17,599 nucleotides of DNA, from contig JAFGET010000138.1 in assembly GCA_016931435.1 (NCBI GenBank), forward strand, positions 1 through 17,599, read 5' to 3'. The translations under genes and the position numbers were made by a program. The notes beneath the pieces were generated by a model that was given only the letters and a program-made list of their open reading frames with translations, had not been told where the DNA came from and did not search any database. This document shows positions 7,347 through 14,355 of this stretch, one piece after another. This stretch comes from Candidatus Omnitrophota bacterium (GTDB taxonomy: Bacteria > Omnitrophota > Gorgyraeia > Gygaellales > Profunditerraquicolaceae). How positions within the stretch are numbered: the stretch's first letter is position 1; the number at the start of each line of letters is the position of its first letter.

Positions 7347-9443
7347 ATGAACAGGAAGATCCCTTTAGAAAAGTTAAGGAATATCGGCATCATCGCTCAC
7401 ATCGATGCCGGAAAGACCACGACTACCGAGCGTATCCTTTTTTATACCGGGCGCACTTATAAGATCGGCCAGGTAGACGAAGGGACTGCTACTATGGATT
7501 GGATGGTCCAGGAGCAGGAGCGCGGAATAACCATAACTGCAGCTTGCACTACCTGTCTCTGGAGGGATTTCAATATAAATGTCATCGATACTCCCGGCCA
7601 CGTGGATTTTACGGTCGAAGTAGAGCGGTCTTTAAAAGTCTTAGACGGAGCGGTGATAGTTTTTTGCGCGGTGGGAGGGGTCGAGCCTCAGTCTGAAACG
7701 GTATGGCGCCAGGCTGACCGTTATGAAGTCCCGCGTGTTGCTTTTGTAAACAAGATGGACCGCACCGGAAGCAATTTTTTCGACACCATTGAGCAGATGC
7801 ATAAAAAGTTAGGAGCAAATGCCGCGGCAATACAGATCCCTTACGGCAGCGAAGAATCTTTTAAAGGGTGCATCGACCTGATTGAGAAAAAGACCGTTAT
7901 CTACAAGGACGATCTGGGTAAAGATTTTGAGATTAGCGAGGATATCCCGGCGGATTATCAAGAGCAGGCGCGTAAATATCACGATATATTGATCGAGAAG
8001 CTGGCGGAAGTCGACGAAGAAATAATGGATAAATTCGCACACGGAAAAGACATGAGCGTTTCGGATATAAAAAAAGCCATAAGGAGAATGGTATTAAAAA
8101 ATAAATTCGTTCCGGTATTGTGCGGTTCTTCCCTTAAAAACAAAGGCACGCAGCCGTTATTGGACGCTATTTGTGATTATCTGCCTTCTCCCGTAGAGGT
8201 GCCGGCGATAAAGGGGATCAATCCGGATACTTCCGAATACGAAGAGATCAGCGCTGCCGATGACGCTCCTTTTTGCGCTTTATGTTTTAAGGTGGCTACG
8301 GATCCTTATGTAGGTAAGCTTAATTTTGTCAGGGTCTATTCGGGGGTGTTAAGCTCCGGCAGTTATGTTTATAATACTTCAAAGAGGGAAAGAGAGCGCG
8401 TAGTCAAGATGGTGCGCATGCATGCTAATCGTCAGGAAATCATCGACGAGATTACAACCGGGGATATTGCCGCTCTCGTCGGTTTAAAGGAGACTAAGAC
8501 GGGAGATACGCTTTGCGAGGAAGAAAACCATATGTTGATTGAAGCGATGCGTTTCCCCGAGCCCGTAATCCAGCAGGCAATCGAGACCAAGACCAAGTAT
8601 GACCAGGAAAAGCTGGGTTTAGCATTGCATAAACTGCAGGATGAAGACCCCTCGTTTAGAGTGAATTATAACCAGGAGACCGGCCAGACCATCATTGCGG
8701 GAATGGGCCAGTTACATTTGGAAGTTATGATCGATAGGATCTTGCGCGAGTTTAATGTGGAGGCCCATGTGGGCCAGCCCCAGGTAGCTTATCGCGAAAC
8801 TATAACAAAGAAAATCATTTCAACCGGTAAATTTATTCAGCAATCGGGCGGGCGCGGGCAATACGGGCACGTTGTTTTATCGATGCAGCCTCAGGATATG
8901 CCGGGTAAAGGCATCACTTTTGAAGATAAGATAAAAAGCGGTGCTATTCCGCGCGAATATATTCCTTCGGTAAAACAAGGAGTGATGGAGGCTGGCAGAA
9001 GCGGTATTTTATCTGGCTATCCGGTTACGGATATAGAGGTGATGCTGGTAGACGGGTCTTTTCATGAAGTTGATTCTTCGGAGATGGCCTTTAAGATGGC
9101 TGCGGCCATGGCTTTTAACGACGGCTTACGTAAGGCACACTCCATTTTATTAGAACCTATCATGGATATAGAAGTAATCGTGCCAGAGGAATTCATGGGC
9201 ACGGTAATCGGCGATCTAAATTCCAGGCGCGGTAAAATAGTGAATTTAGCGTCCCGCGCAAATGTGCGCGCTATCAGGGCATATATCCCCCTTGCGGAAA
9301 TGTTTAATTATGCTACTATTGTAAGGTCTTTGACTCAAGGACGCGCTTCCTATACAATGGAGCCCTCGTTTTACGCTGAGGTGCCTTCACATATATCAGA
9401 GAAGGTTATCGGAGGCTTTGCCACTTCGGGTTCAAAAAGATGA
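7347..9443 (+). CDS. fusA: Elongation factor G
   Basis: EF-G is the GTPase that drives ribosomal translocation and, with RRF, ribosome recycling. The frame is open from an ATG at 7263, but homology to EF-G begins at MNRKIPLEKLRNIGIIAHID. I therefore place the start at 7347, preceded by AGGTG at 7331, giving 698 aa, a normal length. Motifs are G1 AHIDAGKT (17-24), the standard switch I RGITI (59-63), G3 DTPGH (81-85) and G4 NKMD (135-138). Domain IV (GGRGQYGHV) and the C-terminal EF-G fold (MDIEVIVPEEFMGTVIGDLNSRRG) are intact. The conventional switch I contrasts with that of the neighbouring tuf. A 48-base spacer with a strong Shine-Dalgarno leads to tuf. Confidence 0.97.
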   Translation: MNRKIPLEKLRNIGIIAHIDAGKTTTTERILFYTGRTYKIGQVDEGTATMDWMVQEQERGITITAACTTCLWRDFNINVIDTPGHVDFTVEVERSLKVLDGAVIVFCAVGGVEPQSETVWRQADRYEVPRVAFVNKMDRTGSNFFDTIEQMHKKLGANAAAIQIPYGSEESFKGCIDLIEKKTVIYKDDLGKDFEISEDIPADYQEQARKYHDILIEKLAEVDEEIMDKFAHGKDMSVSDIKKAIRRMVLKNKFVPVLCGSSLKNKGTQPLLDAICDYLPSPVEVPAIKGINPDTSEYEEISAADDAPFCALCFKVATDPYVGKLNFVRVYSGVLSSGSYVYNTSKRERERVVKMVRMHANRQEIIDEITTGDIAALVGLKETKTGDTLCEEENHMLIEAMRFPEPVIQQAIETKTKYDQEKLGLALHKLQDEDPSFRVNYNQETGQTIIAGMGQLHLEVMIDRILREFNVEAHVGQPQVAYRETITKKIISTGKFIQQSGGRGQYGHVVLSMQPQDMPGKGITFEDKIKSGAIPREYIPSVKQGVMEAGRSGILSGYPVTDIEVMLVDGSFHEVDSSEMAFKMAAAMAFNDGLRKAHSILLEPIMDIEVIVPEEFMGTVIGDLNSRRGKIVNLASRANVRAIRAYIPLAEMFNYATIVRSLTQGRASYTMEPSFYAEVPSHISEKVIGGFATSGSKR

Positions 9444-9478
9444 AGAAAGAAAGAAGAGTATTGATTTTAAATTTAAAC

Positions 9479-9488
9479 AGGAGGTGGA
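9479..9488 (+). promoter_or_regulatory. Strong ribosome binding site of tuf
   Basis: AGGAGGTGGA lies immediately upstream of the tuf ATG at 9492 and closely matches the anti-Shine-Dalgarno sequence. It shows that the organism uses classical initiation signals. That makes their absence in front of rpsG, rpsJ, rplD and rplV notable. Confidence 0.85.
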
Positions 9489-9491
9489 GTA

Positions 9492-10700
9492 ATGGCTAAA
9501 GAGAAATTTGTAAGGACGAAACCGCACGTAAACATCGGCACTATCGGTCATATCGATCACGGTAAGACTACCCTCACTGCGGCTATTACAAATGTTTTAG
9601 CAAAAATGGGTAAGGCTACCGCGCGCGAATATTCCGATATCGCCAAAGGGGGAACGGTAAGAGACGAGACTAAAGTCGTTACCATATCCGTTGCTCATGT
9701 AGAATATGAATCGGATACGCGTCATTATGCGCATATCGACTGCCCCGGACACGCTGATTATATCAAGAATATGATCACCGGAGCCGCGCAGATGGATGGC
9801 GCGATCCTGGTAGTCTCTGCGGCTGACGGCCCTATGCCCCAGACCAGAGAGCACATTCTTTTAGCTCGCCAGGTTAACGTCCCGGCAATGGTAGTGTTTT
9901 TAAACAAAGTGGATTTAGTCACTGATAACGAATTGTTGGATCTGGTTGAGATGGAAGTGCGGGAACTTTTGACTAAATACGGATATCCGGGAGATAAGAC
10001 TCCTATTGTAAGAGGAAGTTCCTCCAAGGCGCTAGCCGCCGCGAACGACCCTAATAGCCCGGATTGTAAACCCATCCTTGATCTGGTAAAGGCATGCGAT
10101 GATTTTATCCCTATGCCGGTCAGAGACCTGGATAAACCGTTATTAATGGCGGTAGAAGACGTATTCAGCATAGAAGGTAGAGGGACCGTAGGTACCGGAA
10201 GGATAGAGCGCGGTAAAGTAAAGATCAATGAAGAAGTAGAATTGGTAGGTTTAAGGCCTGAGCCGAAAAAGACGGTAGTCACCGGCATAGAAATGTTCAG
10301 GAAACTCTTGGATGAAGGCCACGCCGGAGATAATGTGGGCCTTTTATTAAGAGGCGTTGATAAGAATGATATTGAGCGCGGGATGGTCATCGCGGTTCCA
10401 AAATCCATTACGCCTCACACGAAATTTAAGGCGCAGGTCTATATCCTGACTAAAGAAGAGGGCGGCAGGCATACGCCGTTTTTCAAAGGTTATCGTCCGC
10501 AGTTTTATTTCAGGACTACGGATGTTACGGGAAGCGCGACCGCGCTTCCTGCGGGTGTCGAGATGGTTATGCCCGGCGATAACACTAATTTAGAGATCGA
10601 GCTGATCACTCCTATCGCCATGGAAAAAGAATCGCGCTTTGCCATCCGCGAAGGCGGCCATACGGTAGGCGCAGGCGTAGTCACGGAGATTATACAGTAA
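9492..10700 (+). CDS. tuf: Elongation factor Tu with atypical switch I
   Basis: EF-Tu delivers aminoacyl-tRNA to the ribosomal A site in a GTP-dependent manner. The product is 402 aa, slightly longer than the E. coli protein (394). Motifs are G1 GHIDHGKT (19-26), G3 DCPGH (83-87, with catalytic His87), G4 NKVD (138-141) and G5 GSSSKAL (175-181). The effector segment that reads RGITINTSH in most bacteria reads KVVTISVAH here (61-69). The Mg-binding threonine is kept (T64), while the normally invariant Arg-Gly is Lys-Val. The preceding stretch IAKGGTVRDET also differs from the usual pattern. I recall this form from Planctomycetes and relatives, so it is probably a lineage trait and not damage. 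GTVGTGR replaces the usual GTVVTGR in domain 2. It is followed by a 236-base spacer with two twin-hairpin elements. Confidence 0.97.
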   Translation: MAKEKFVRTKPHVNIGTIGHIDHGKTTLTAAITNVLAKMGKATAREYSDIAKGGTVRDETKVVTISVAHVEYESDTRHYAHIDCPGHADYIKNMITGAAQMDGAILVVSAADGPMPQTREHILLARQVNVPAMVVFLNKVDLVTDNELLDLVEMEVRELLTKYGYPGDKTPIVRGSSSKALAAANDPNSPDCKPILDLVKACDDFIPMPVRDLDKPLLMAVEDVFSIEGRGTVGTGRIERGKVKINEEVELVGLRPEPKKTVVTGIEMFRKLLDEGHAGDNVGLLLRGVDKNDIERGMVIAVPKSITPHTKFKAQVYILTKEEGGRHTPFFKGYRPQFYFRTTDVTGSATALPAGVEMVMPGDNTNLEIELITPIAMEKESRFAIREGGHTVGAGVVTEIIQ

Positions 10701-10712
10701 GAGATTAGATAG

Positions 10713-10820
10713 CTCCTCGTATAGCGCTCAAAAATCTTGTTGAGATTTTCTCGCATACTCGGAGTAAATTCGCGCTTATAACTTACTCATCTGCCTTAGG
10801 CAGATTCGTAAGTTATAGCT
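10713..10820. repeat. Twin-hairpin element, copy B1 (tuf-rpsJ spacer, upstream member)
   Basis: Hairpin 1 (10713-10764) pairs CTCC/GGAG, TC opposite TC, and GTAT/ATAC, then has a 5' AGC bulge, GC/GC, and a small internal loop containing TC on both sides. A 7-bp AAAATCT/AGATTTT stem follows, with loop TGTTG. Hairpin 2 starts with TAAAT-TC at 10765, then ATAACTTAC (10778-10786) paired with GTAAGTTAT (10808-10816). It has TC/TC and a perfect 7-bp ATCTGCC/GGCAGAT tip with loop TTA. The outer 3' part (ATTTA) is missing, so the base of hairpin 2 is eroded. It is followed after 10 bases by copy B2. Confidence 0.9.
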
Positions 10821-10830
10821 AACAAGATAA

Positions 10831-10937
10831 TACATTACCTAGCGCTTAAAAACCTTGTTCAGGTTTTTTCGCAGGTGATGTATAAATTCGGCCTAACAAC
10901 TTACGTCACTTTGTTCCGTAAGTTGTGGCCTCATTTA
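10831..10937. repeat. Twin-hairpin element, copy B2 (tuf-rpsJ spacer, downstream member)
   Basis: Hairpin 1 pairs TACATTACCT (10831-10840) with AGGTGATGTA (10873-10882) with one G-T wobble. It then has an AGC bulge, GC/GC, TT opposite TC and an 8-bp AAAAACCT/AGGTTTTT stem around TGTTC. Hairpin 2 (10883-10937) pairs TAAAT/ATTTA, TC/TC and GGCC/GGCC, then has a TA bulge, ACAACTTACG/CGTAAGTTGT, TC/TC and a 2-bp AC/GT tip with loop TTT. Compared with copy C2 the long stem changes from ATAAC/GTTAT to ACAAC/GTTGT, a compensating pair change. Its last base is the A of the rpsJ ATG. Confidence 0.9.
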
Positions 10938-11236
10938 TGCAAAAGATACGTATAAAGCTAAAGGCATACGACCATCGTCTGTTGGATCAGGCAGTTGCCG
11001 AGATCGTAGAGACTGTAAAGCGCACGGGGGCTAATGTATCCGGGCCCGTTCCTCTTCCTACGAAGAGCGAGATTTTTACGGTGCTGCGTTCACCGGTAAT
11101 CGATAAAAAGTCGCGCGAGCAGTTTAGTTTATGTACCCATAAGCGTCTTATCGGTATACTTGAGCCGACCGCAAAGACAATAGACGCCTTAAGGAAACTT
11201 AATCTTCCTGCGGGGGTAGACGTTGAAATAAGGTAA
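10937..11236 (+). CDS. rpsJ: 30S ribosomal protein S10
   Basis: S10 (NusE) belongs to the 30S head and also partners NusB and NusG in transcription antitermination. I place the start at ATG 10937, giving MQKIRIKLKAYDHRLLDQAV and 99 aa, close to the usual 100-105. An in-frame GTG at 10925 would add MASF from the hairpin arm and is unlikely. Landmarks are IVETVKRTGA, SGPVPLPTKSE and the C-terminal LPAGVDVEIR. The stop codon overlaps the start of the heptad-repeat palindrome that fills the spacer to rplC. No Shine-Dalgarno is visible. Confidence 0.96.
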   Translation: MQKIRIKLKAYDHRLLDQAVAEIVETVKRTGANVSGPVPLPTKSEIFTVLRSPVIDKKSREQFSLCTHKRLIGILEPTAKTIDALRKLNLPAGVDVEIR

Positions 11237-11295
11237 AAGAAAAAAGTAAAAACGTAAAATGAAGGTTCATTTTACCTTTTACATTTTGACTTTTA
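11234..11295. repeat. Heptad-repeat palindrome (rpsJ-rplC spacer)
   Basis: Two 30-nt arms (11234-11263 and 11266-11295) form an inverted repeat with 24 of 30 matching positions and an almost absent loop; the inner 10 bp are perfect. Each arm reads as about four degenerate heptads of the type TAAAANN (for example TAAAAGA, TAAAATG, TAAAAGG). It begins within the rpsJ stop codon and ends 7 bases before the rplC ATG, leaving no room for a Shine-Dalgarno sequence. The stem is too A/T-rich and lacks the T-tract needed for a convincing terminator. Confidence 0.75.
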
Positions 11296-11302
11296 AGTTA
11301 AA

Positions 11303-11923
11303 ATGGCAGGTATTTTAGGAAAAAAAATCGGGATGACTCAGATCTTTACTGATGACTCCAGGCAAGTGGGCGTTACGGTGATCGAGGCCGGGCCTTGCCC
11401 GGTATTGGCGGTCAAGGAAAAAAATATCCAGTTAGGCTTTGATAGCGTAAAAGAAAACCGTTTAAAGGCCCCCATCTTAGGTTTTTTTAAAAAAATCAAT
11501 ATAAACCCCCTGAAGATGGTGCGGGAGATCCCGCGTGATAGCGCGCTTGAGTATAAGGTAGGTGATGAAGTCAGGGCGGACATTTTTAAGCCCGGAGATT
11601 TTGTCGATATCACCGGGACATCTATAGGTAAAGGTTTTCAGGGTGGAGTAAAGCGCTGGCACTGGAAGGGTGGTTCAGAGACCCATGGTTCTACGTCTCA
11701 TCGGCGTATCGGCTCAACCGGGTCAACTACTACTCCGGGCAGGGTTTTAAAAGGGCATCACCAGGCAGGGCATATGGGAGCAGAGCGGGTGACTGTTCAG
11801 AACTTAAAAGTAGTCAAGATCGATATAGAAAATAATTTATTGCTAGTTGAAGGCGCAGTTCCGGGATATAAAAACGGTTATTTGATCATAAAAGCGGCAA
11901 GAAAGAAGAAGAGGAAAGAATAG
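11303..11923 (+). CDS. rplC: 50S ribosomal protein L3
   Basis: L3 is an early-assembly 50S protein with a loop reaching towards the peptidyl transferase centre. The product is 206 aa (E. coli 209), starting MAGILGKKIGMTQIF. The conserved central block is VDITGTSIGKGFQGGVKRW, and the C-terminal block is GAERVTVQNLKVVKID. In the long loop, E. coli has a glutamine (Q150) methylated by PrmB within GSIGQNQTPG. Here the matching stretch is GSTGSTTTPG, so the target glutamine is absent. The stop is followed by a 273-base spacer with two twin-hairpin copies. Confidence 0.97.
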   Translation: MAGILGKKIGMTQIFTDDSRQVGVTVIEAGPCPVLAVKEKNIQLGFDSVKENRLKAPILGFFKKININPLKMVREIPRDSALEYKVGDEVRADIFKPGDFVDITGTSIGKGFQGGVKRWHWKGGSETHGSTSHRRIGSTGSTTTPGRVLKGHHQAGHMGAERVTVQNLKVVKIDIENNLLLVEGAVPGYKNGYLIIKAARKKKRKE

Positions 11924-11929
11924 AAGTCC

Positions 11930-12077
11930 CTCCGCGCACAAGCGCTCGAAAATCTTGTTGAGATTTTCTCGCGTGCTCGGAGTAGTCCCGTTAAAGCGGG
12001 ATTTCACTAAACAAGAGCATTAGGTGCTCAAATTCGCGCTAATAACTTACGTCACTTTCGTTTCGTAAGTTATGGGT
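11930..12077. repeat. Twin-hairpin element, copy C1 (rplC-rplD spacer, upstream member), interrupted
   Basis: Hairpin 1 (11930-11982) pairs CTCC/GGAG and GCAC/GTGC with a GC/TC internal loop between them. It then has an AAGC bulge, GC/GC, TC opposite TC and a perfect 8-bp GAAAATCT/AGATTTTC stem with loop TGTTG. A 45-nt insert (11985-12029) separates it from hairpin 2. Hairpin 2 keeps AAAT-TC, GCGC, a TA bulge and ATAACTTACG (12042-12051) paired with CGTAAGTTAT (12064-12073). The tip is AC/GT closed by TTTC, which is GAAA on the other strand. The outer 3' arm is eroded (GGGT instead of a perfect partner). It is paired in tandem with copy C2, as B1 is with B2. Confidence 0.88.
11985..12029. repeat. 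45-nt insert with two mini-hairpins inside copy C1
   Basis: This segment sits exactly at the junction between hairpins 1 and 2 of copy C1; in copies A, B1 and D the outer arm of hairpin 1 is followed directly by TAAATTC. It contains TCCCG/CGGGA (11986-11990 with 11997-12001, loop TTAAAG) and GAGCA/TGCTC (12015-12019 with 12025-12029, loop TTAGG). It is absent from the other five copies. It may be a nested insertion of a second small repeat. Confidence 0.6.
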
Positions 12078-12086
12078 AATAACCTG

Positions 12087-12196
12087 ATACATTACCTAAA
12101 CGCTCGAAAATCTTGTTGAGATTTTCTCGCAGGTAATGTATAAATTCGGCCTAATAACTTACGTCACTTTCGTTTCGTAAGTTATGGCCTCATTTA
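12087..12196. repeat. Twin-hairpin element, copy C2 (rplC-rplD spacer, downstream member)
   Basis: This is the most regular copy. Hairpin 1 pairs ATACATTACCT (12087-12097) with AGGTAATGTAT (12131-12141) perfectly, then has an AAAC bulge, GC/GC, TC opposite TC and an 8-bp GAAAATCT/AGATTTTC stem around TGTTG. Hairpin 2 pairs TAAAT/ATTTA (12141-12145 with 12192-12196; T12141 is at the junction with hairpin 1), TC/TC and GGCC/GGCC. It then has a TA bulge, a 10-bp ATAACTTACG/CGTAAGTTAT stem, TC opposite TT and an AC/GT tip with loop TTTC. The rplD ATG follows immediately at 12197. Confidence 0.92.
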
Positions 12197-12841
12197 ATGG
12201 AAGCGATAAGTTTACCTATATATAATGCAGAGGGCCGGGAGATAGATACGGTAGAACTGGATACGCATATCTTTGACGGTAAAATAAATAAGGCGGTGAT
12301 TTACCAGGCAGTCAATGCTTTCAGGGCTAATCAGAGAATGGGTTTGGCGCAGGCTAAGACCCGGGGTGAAGTTTCCGGGGGGGGACGTAAGCCTTGGAGG
12401 CAAAAAGGGACCGGCCGCGCCAGGATAGGGTCTACGCGTTCGCCTTTATGGAGGCACGGAGGCGTTACTTTCGGGCCTGTGCCCAGGGATTTTTCTTATA
12501 AATTACCCGCTAAAATAAGATCTTCAGCTTTAAGGTCTGCTCTTTGCGCTAAAATAAAAGAGAATAATTTTATGGTCGTAGATAGTTTTAAAATAGATGA
12601 GCCTAAGACAAAAATAGCGGTAAAAATATTACAGGGATTAAAGATAGATACTAAAAAGAGCACGCTCCTTTTATTGGATAAGGTAGACCAAAACGCAAAA
12701 TTAGCTTTAAAAAATATTGCTTTTTTATACGTTAGCCGAGTTGCGGATACCAACGTCTATGAAGTTTTAACGCATAAAAAGCTGGTTATCACTAGAGAAG
12801 GGCTGCAAAGCCTGATCAAGAGATTAAAGAAGGCCGCATAA
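12197..12841 (+). CDS. rplD: 50S ribosomal protein L4
   Basis: L4 binds 23S rRNA near the exit tunnel; in E. coli it also represses the S10 operon. The product is 214 aa (E. coli 201). The RNA-binding loop is easily recognised: GGGRKPWRQKGTGRARIGS followed by PLWRHGGVTFGP. The start at 12197 follows the twin-hairpin element with no spacer and no Shine-Dalgarno. A hairpin-borne ATG at 12184 is out of frame. The C-terminal part (YVSRVADTNVYEVLTHKKLVI) is typical. The stop is immediately followed by the rplW ATG. Autoregulation as in E. coli cannot be inferred because the S10 leader context differs. Confidence 0.97.
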   Translation: MEAISLPIYNAEGREIDTVELDTHIFDGKINKAVIYQAVNAFRANQRMGLAQAKTRGEVSGGGRKPWRQKGTGRARIGSTRSPLWRHGGVTFGPVPRDFSYKLPAKIRSSALRSALCAKIKENNFMVVDSFKIDEPKTKIAVKILQGLKIDTKKSTLLLLDKVDQNAKLALKNIAFLYVSRVADTNVYEVLTHKKLVITREGLQSLIKRLKKAA

Positions 12842-13117
12842 ATGTATTCATACGATATCATCAAGGCTGTATTGAAAACGGAAAAATCCACGCTTTTAGA
12901 GCCGCAGGGCAAGTATCTTTTTCTGGTGAATAAATCCGCCAATAAAATCCAGATAAGACGCGCGGTTGAGGAGATATATAAGGTAAAGGTAAAACGGGTG
13001 AATTCTTTTGTATCTTCGGGTAAATTAAAAAGAGTCAGGTATCAGTTAGGCAAGACTCCGGACACTAAAAAGGCCTTGGTCACTTTAAAAGAGGGGCATA
13101 AAATAACAGTAACATAA
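12842..13117 (+). CDS. rplW: 50S ribosomal protein L23
   Basis: L23 lies at the tunnel exit and is the docking site for trigger factor and SRP. The product is 91 aa, within the family's usual 90-100. Characteristic stretches are VLKTEKSTLLE near the N-terminus and NKIQIRRAVEEIYKVKVKRVNS in the middle. The ATG follows the rplD stop without a gap. AAGAAGG near the end of rplD can serve as ribosome binding site. Confidence 0.95.
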   Translation: MYSYDIIKAVLKTEKSTLLEPQGKYLFLVNKSANKIQIRRAVEEIYKVKVKRVNSFVSSGKLKRVRYQLGKTPDTKKALVTLKEGHKITVT

Positions 13118-13131
13118 TAGGGGTAAATAAC

Positions 13132-13971
13132 GTGGGGATCAAAAACTACAGACCTACAACACCTTCAAGGCGTTTTATGACAGGGTATGATTTTTCCGGA
13201 TTGACCAAGAAGGAACCGGAAAAATCCCTGCTTATGCCGCTTAAAAAAACAGGAGGAAGGAATTTCTACGGCCGCCTGACCACCCGCCATATCGGCGGAG
13301 GGCATAAAAAAATGCTGCGTATTATTGATTTCAGGCGCAGCATATTGGATGTCCCGGCAAAGGTCGTCGCTATCGAATATGACCCTAACCGCTCTGCGCG
13401 CCTGGCCTTATTGGAATATGCGGGGGAGAAAAAAATAAAGAGTTATATCCTTTGCCCCGACGGCTTAAAAGTAGGGCAAGAAATAATTTCTTCCGAACTT
13501 AAAGATACGGAGATCAAGACCGGCAATTGCATGCTTTTACGTTATATACCATCAGGTACAATGATCCATAATATTGAGCTGGTCAGGGGTAAGGGCGGTC
13601 AGATAGTGAGAAGCGCCGGTAGCTCCGCGCAGATCATGGCTAAAGAGGGCGATTTTGCCCATGTGCGCCTTCCTTCGGGAGAAGTAAGGTTGATCAACTT
13701 AGATTGCCATGCTACTATCGGCCAGGTAAGTAATATTGAGCATGAGGCTATCAGTATCGGTAAAGCAGGCAGGTCACGTTGGCTTGGGATAAGGCCTACG
13801 GTAAGAGGCTCAGCGATGAACCCGGTGGATCATCCTCACGGAGGCGGCGAAGGGAAGGCCGGACAAGGCAACCCTCATCCTTGTACTCCCTGGGGTAAGC
13901 CTACTAAAGGTTATAAGACCAGGCTGAAGGGGAAATACTCCGATAAGTTTATTATAAAGAGACGGAAATGA
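13132..13971 (+). CDS. rplB: 50S ribosomal protein L2
   Basis: L2 is a primary 23S rRNA binder needed for subunit joining and peptidyl transferase activity. The product is 279 aa (E. coli 273). It starts at GTG 13132 (GIKNYRPTTPSRR), with AGGGG at about 13119-13123 as ribosome binding site; no closer in-frame ATG fits the family N-terminus. The diagnostic block MNPVDHPHGGGEGKAGQG, with the functionally important histidine, is followed by the usual basic tail ending KFIIKRRK. It is the only GTG start I assign in this cluster. Confidence 0.97.
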   Translation: MGIKNYRPTTPSRRFMTGYDFSGLTKKEPEKSLLMPLKKTGGRNFYGRLTTRHIGGGHKKMLRIIDFRRSILDVPAKVVAIEYDPNRSARLALLEYAGEKKIKSYILCPDGLKVGQEIISSELKDTEIKTGNCMLLRYIPSGTMIHNIELVRGKGGQIVRSAGSSAQIMAKEGDFAHVRLPSGEVRLINLDCHATIGQVSNIEHEAISIGKAGRSRWLGIRPTVRGSAMNPVDHPHGGGEGKAGQGNPHPCTPWGKPTKGYKTRLKGKYSDKFIIKRRK

Positions 13972-13978
13972 TAACATG

Positions 13979-14053
13979 GTAGCGAGGAGTGAGTAGCGAG
14001 GGGTCAGGGTTATCTCTTACTACTTATCCCCATTCCTAACTACTGATTACTAC
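13979..14053. repeat. Heptad-repeat palindrome (rplB-rpsS spacer), degenerate
   Basis: The left part reads as consecutive 7-nt words (GTAGCGA, GGAGTGA, GTAGCGA, GGGGTCA, GGGTTAT from 13979 to 14013). The right part (14014-14053) on the opposite strand reads as similar words such as TAGTAAT, CAGTAGT and TAGGAAT. The two halves can fold on each other with many mismatches and G-T wobbles. It fills nearly all of the 93-base spacer. The rpsS start follows 11 bases later without a visible Shine-Dalgarno. Confidence 0.6.
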
Positions 14054-14064
14054 ATACTAAAACG

Positions 14065-14352
14065 ATGCCAAGATCACTTAAGAAAGGTCCTTTTGTAGAA
14101 GAAAGATTATTAAAAAGAGCTGAAGAATACAAGCGCACCGGAACGCGCCAGGCAATCAAGACCTGGTCGCGCCGTTCGACAGTAGTGCCGGATTTTGTAG
14201 GCCTTACATTCGCCGTGCATGACGGTAAAAAACATGTGCCGGTATTCATTACGGAAAATATGGTAGGCCATAAATTAGGAGAGTTTGCTCCTTCTCGGAT
14301 CTTCAGGAAACACGGCGGCGTAAAAGCCAAGAAAGCCGTTGAGAAAACTTAA
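14065..14352 (+). CDS. rpsS: 30S ribosomal protein S19
   Basis: S19 binds the 16S rRNA head next to S13 and contacts A-site tRNA. The product is 95 aa (E. coli 92), starting MPRSLKKGPFVEERLLK. Conserved blocks are TWSRRSTVVPDFVGLTFAVHDGK, with the core VHDGKKHVPVFITENMVGHKLGEF, and APSRIFRKHG. The start is fixed by the family N-terminus because no ribosome binding site is obvious. The stop is four bases before twin-hairpin copy D. Confidence 0.96.
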   Translation: MPRSLKKGPFVEERLLKRAEEYKRTGTRQAIKTWSRRSTVVPDFVGLTFAVHDGKKHVPVFITENMVGHKLGEFAPSRIFRKHGGVKAKKAVEKT

Positions 14353-14355
14353 TAG

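Noticed and set aside
9758..10408. 216-codon minus-strand open frame opposite tuf
   Set aside because: It lies wholly inside a clear tuf gene, its sequence matches no family I recognise, and its composition is what is expected from the complement of a biased coding sequence.
10701..10936. S10-operon leader regulated by L4
   Set aside because: The spacer before rpsJ is fully explained by two twin-hairpin copies that also occur before other genes, and no E. coli-like leader hairpins are recognisable.
10831..10937. Integron attC site, because of paired arms with extrahelical bases
   Set aside because: The conserved attC core (GTTRRRY and its complement at the ends) is absent, there are no cassette genes or integrase, and each element contains two equivalent hairpins.
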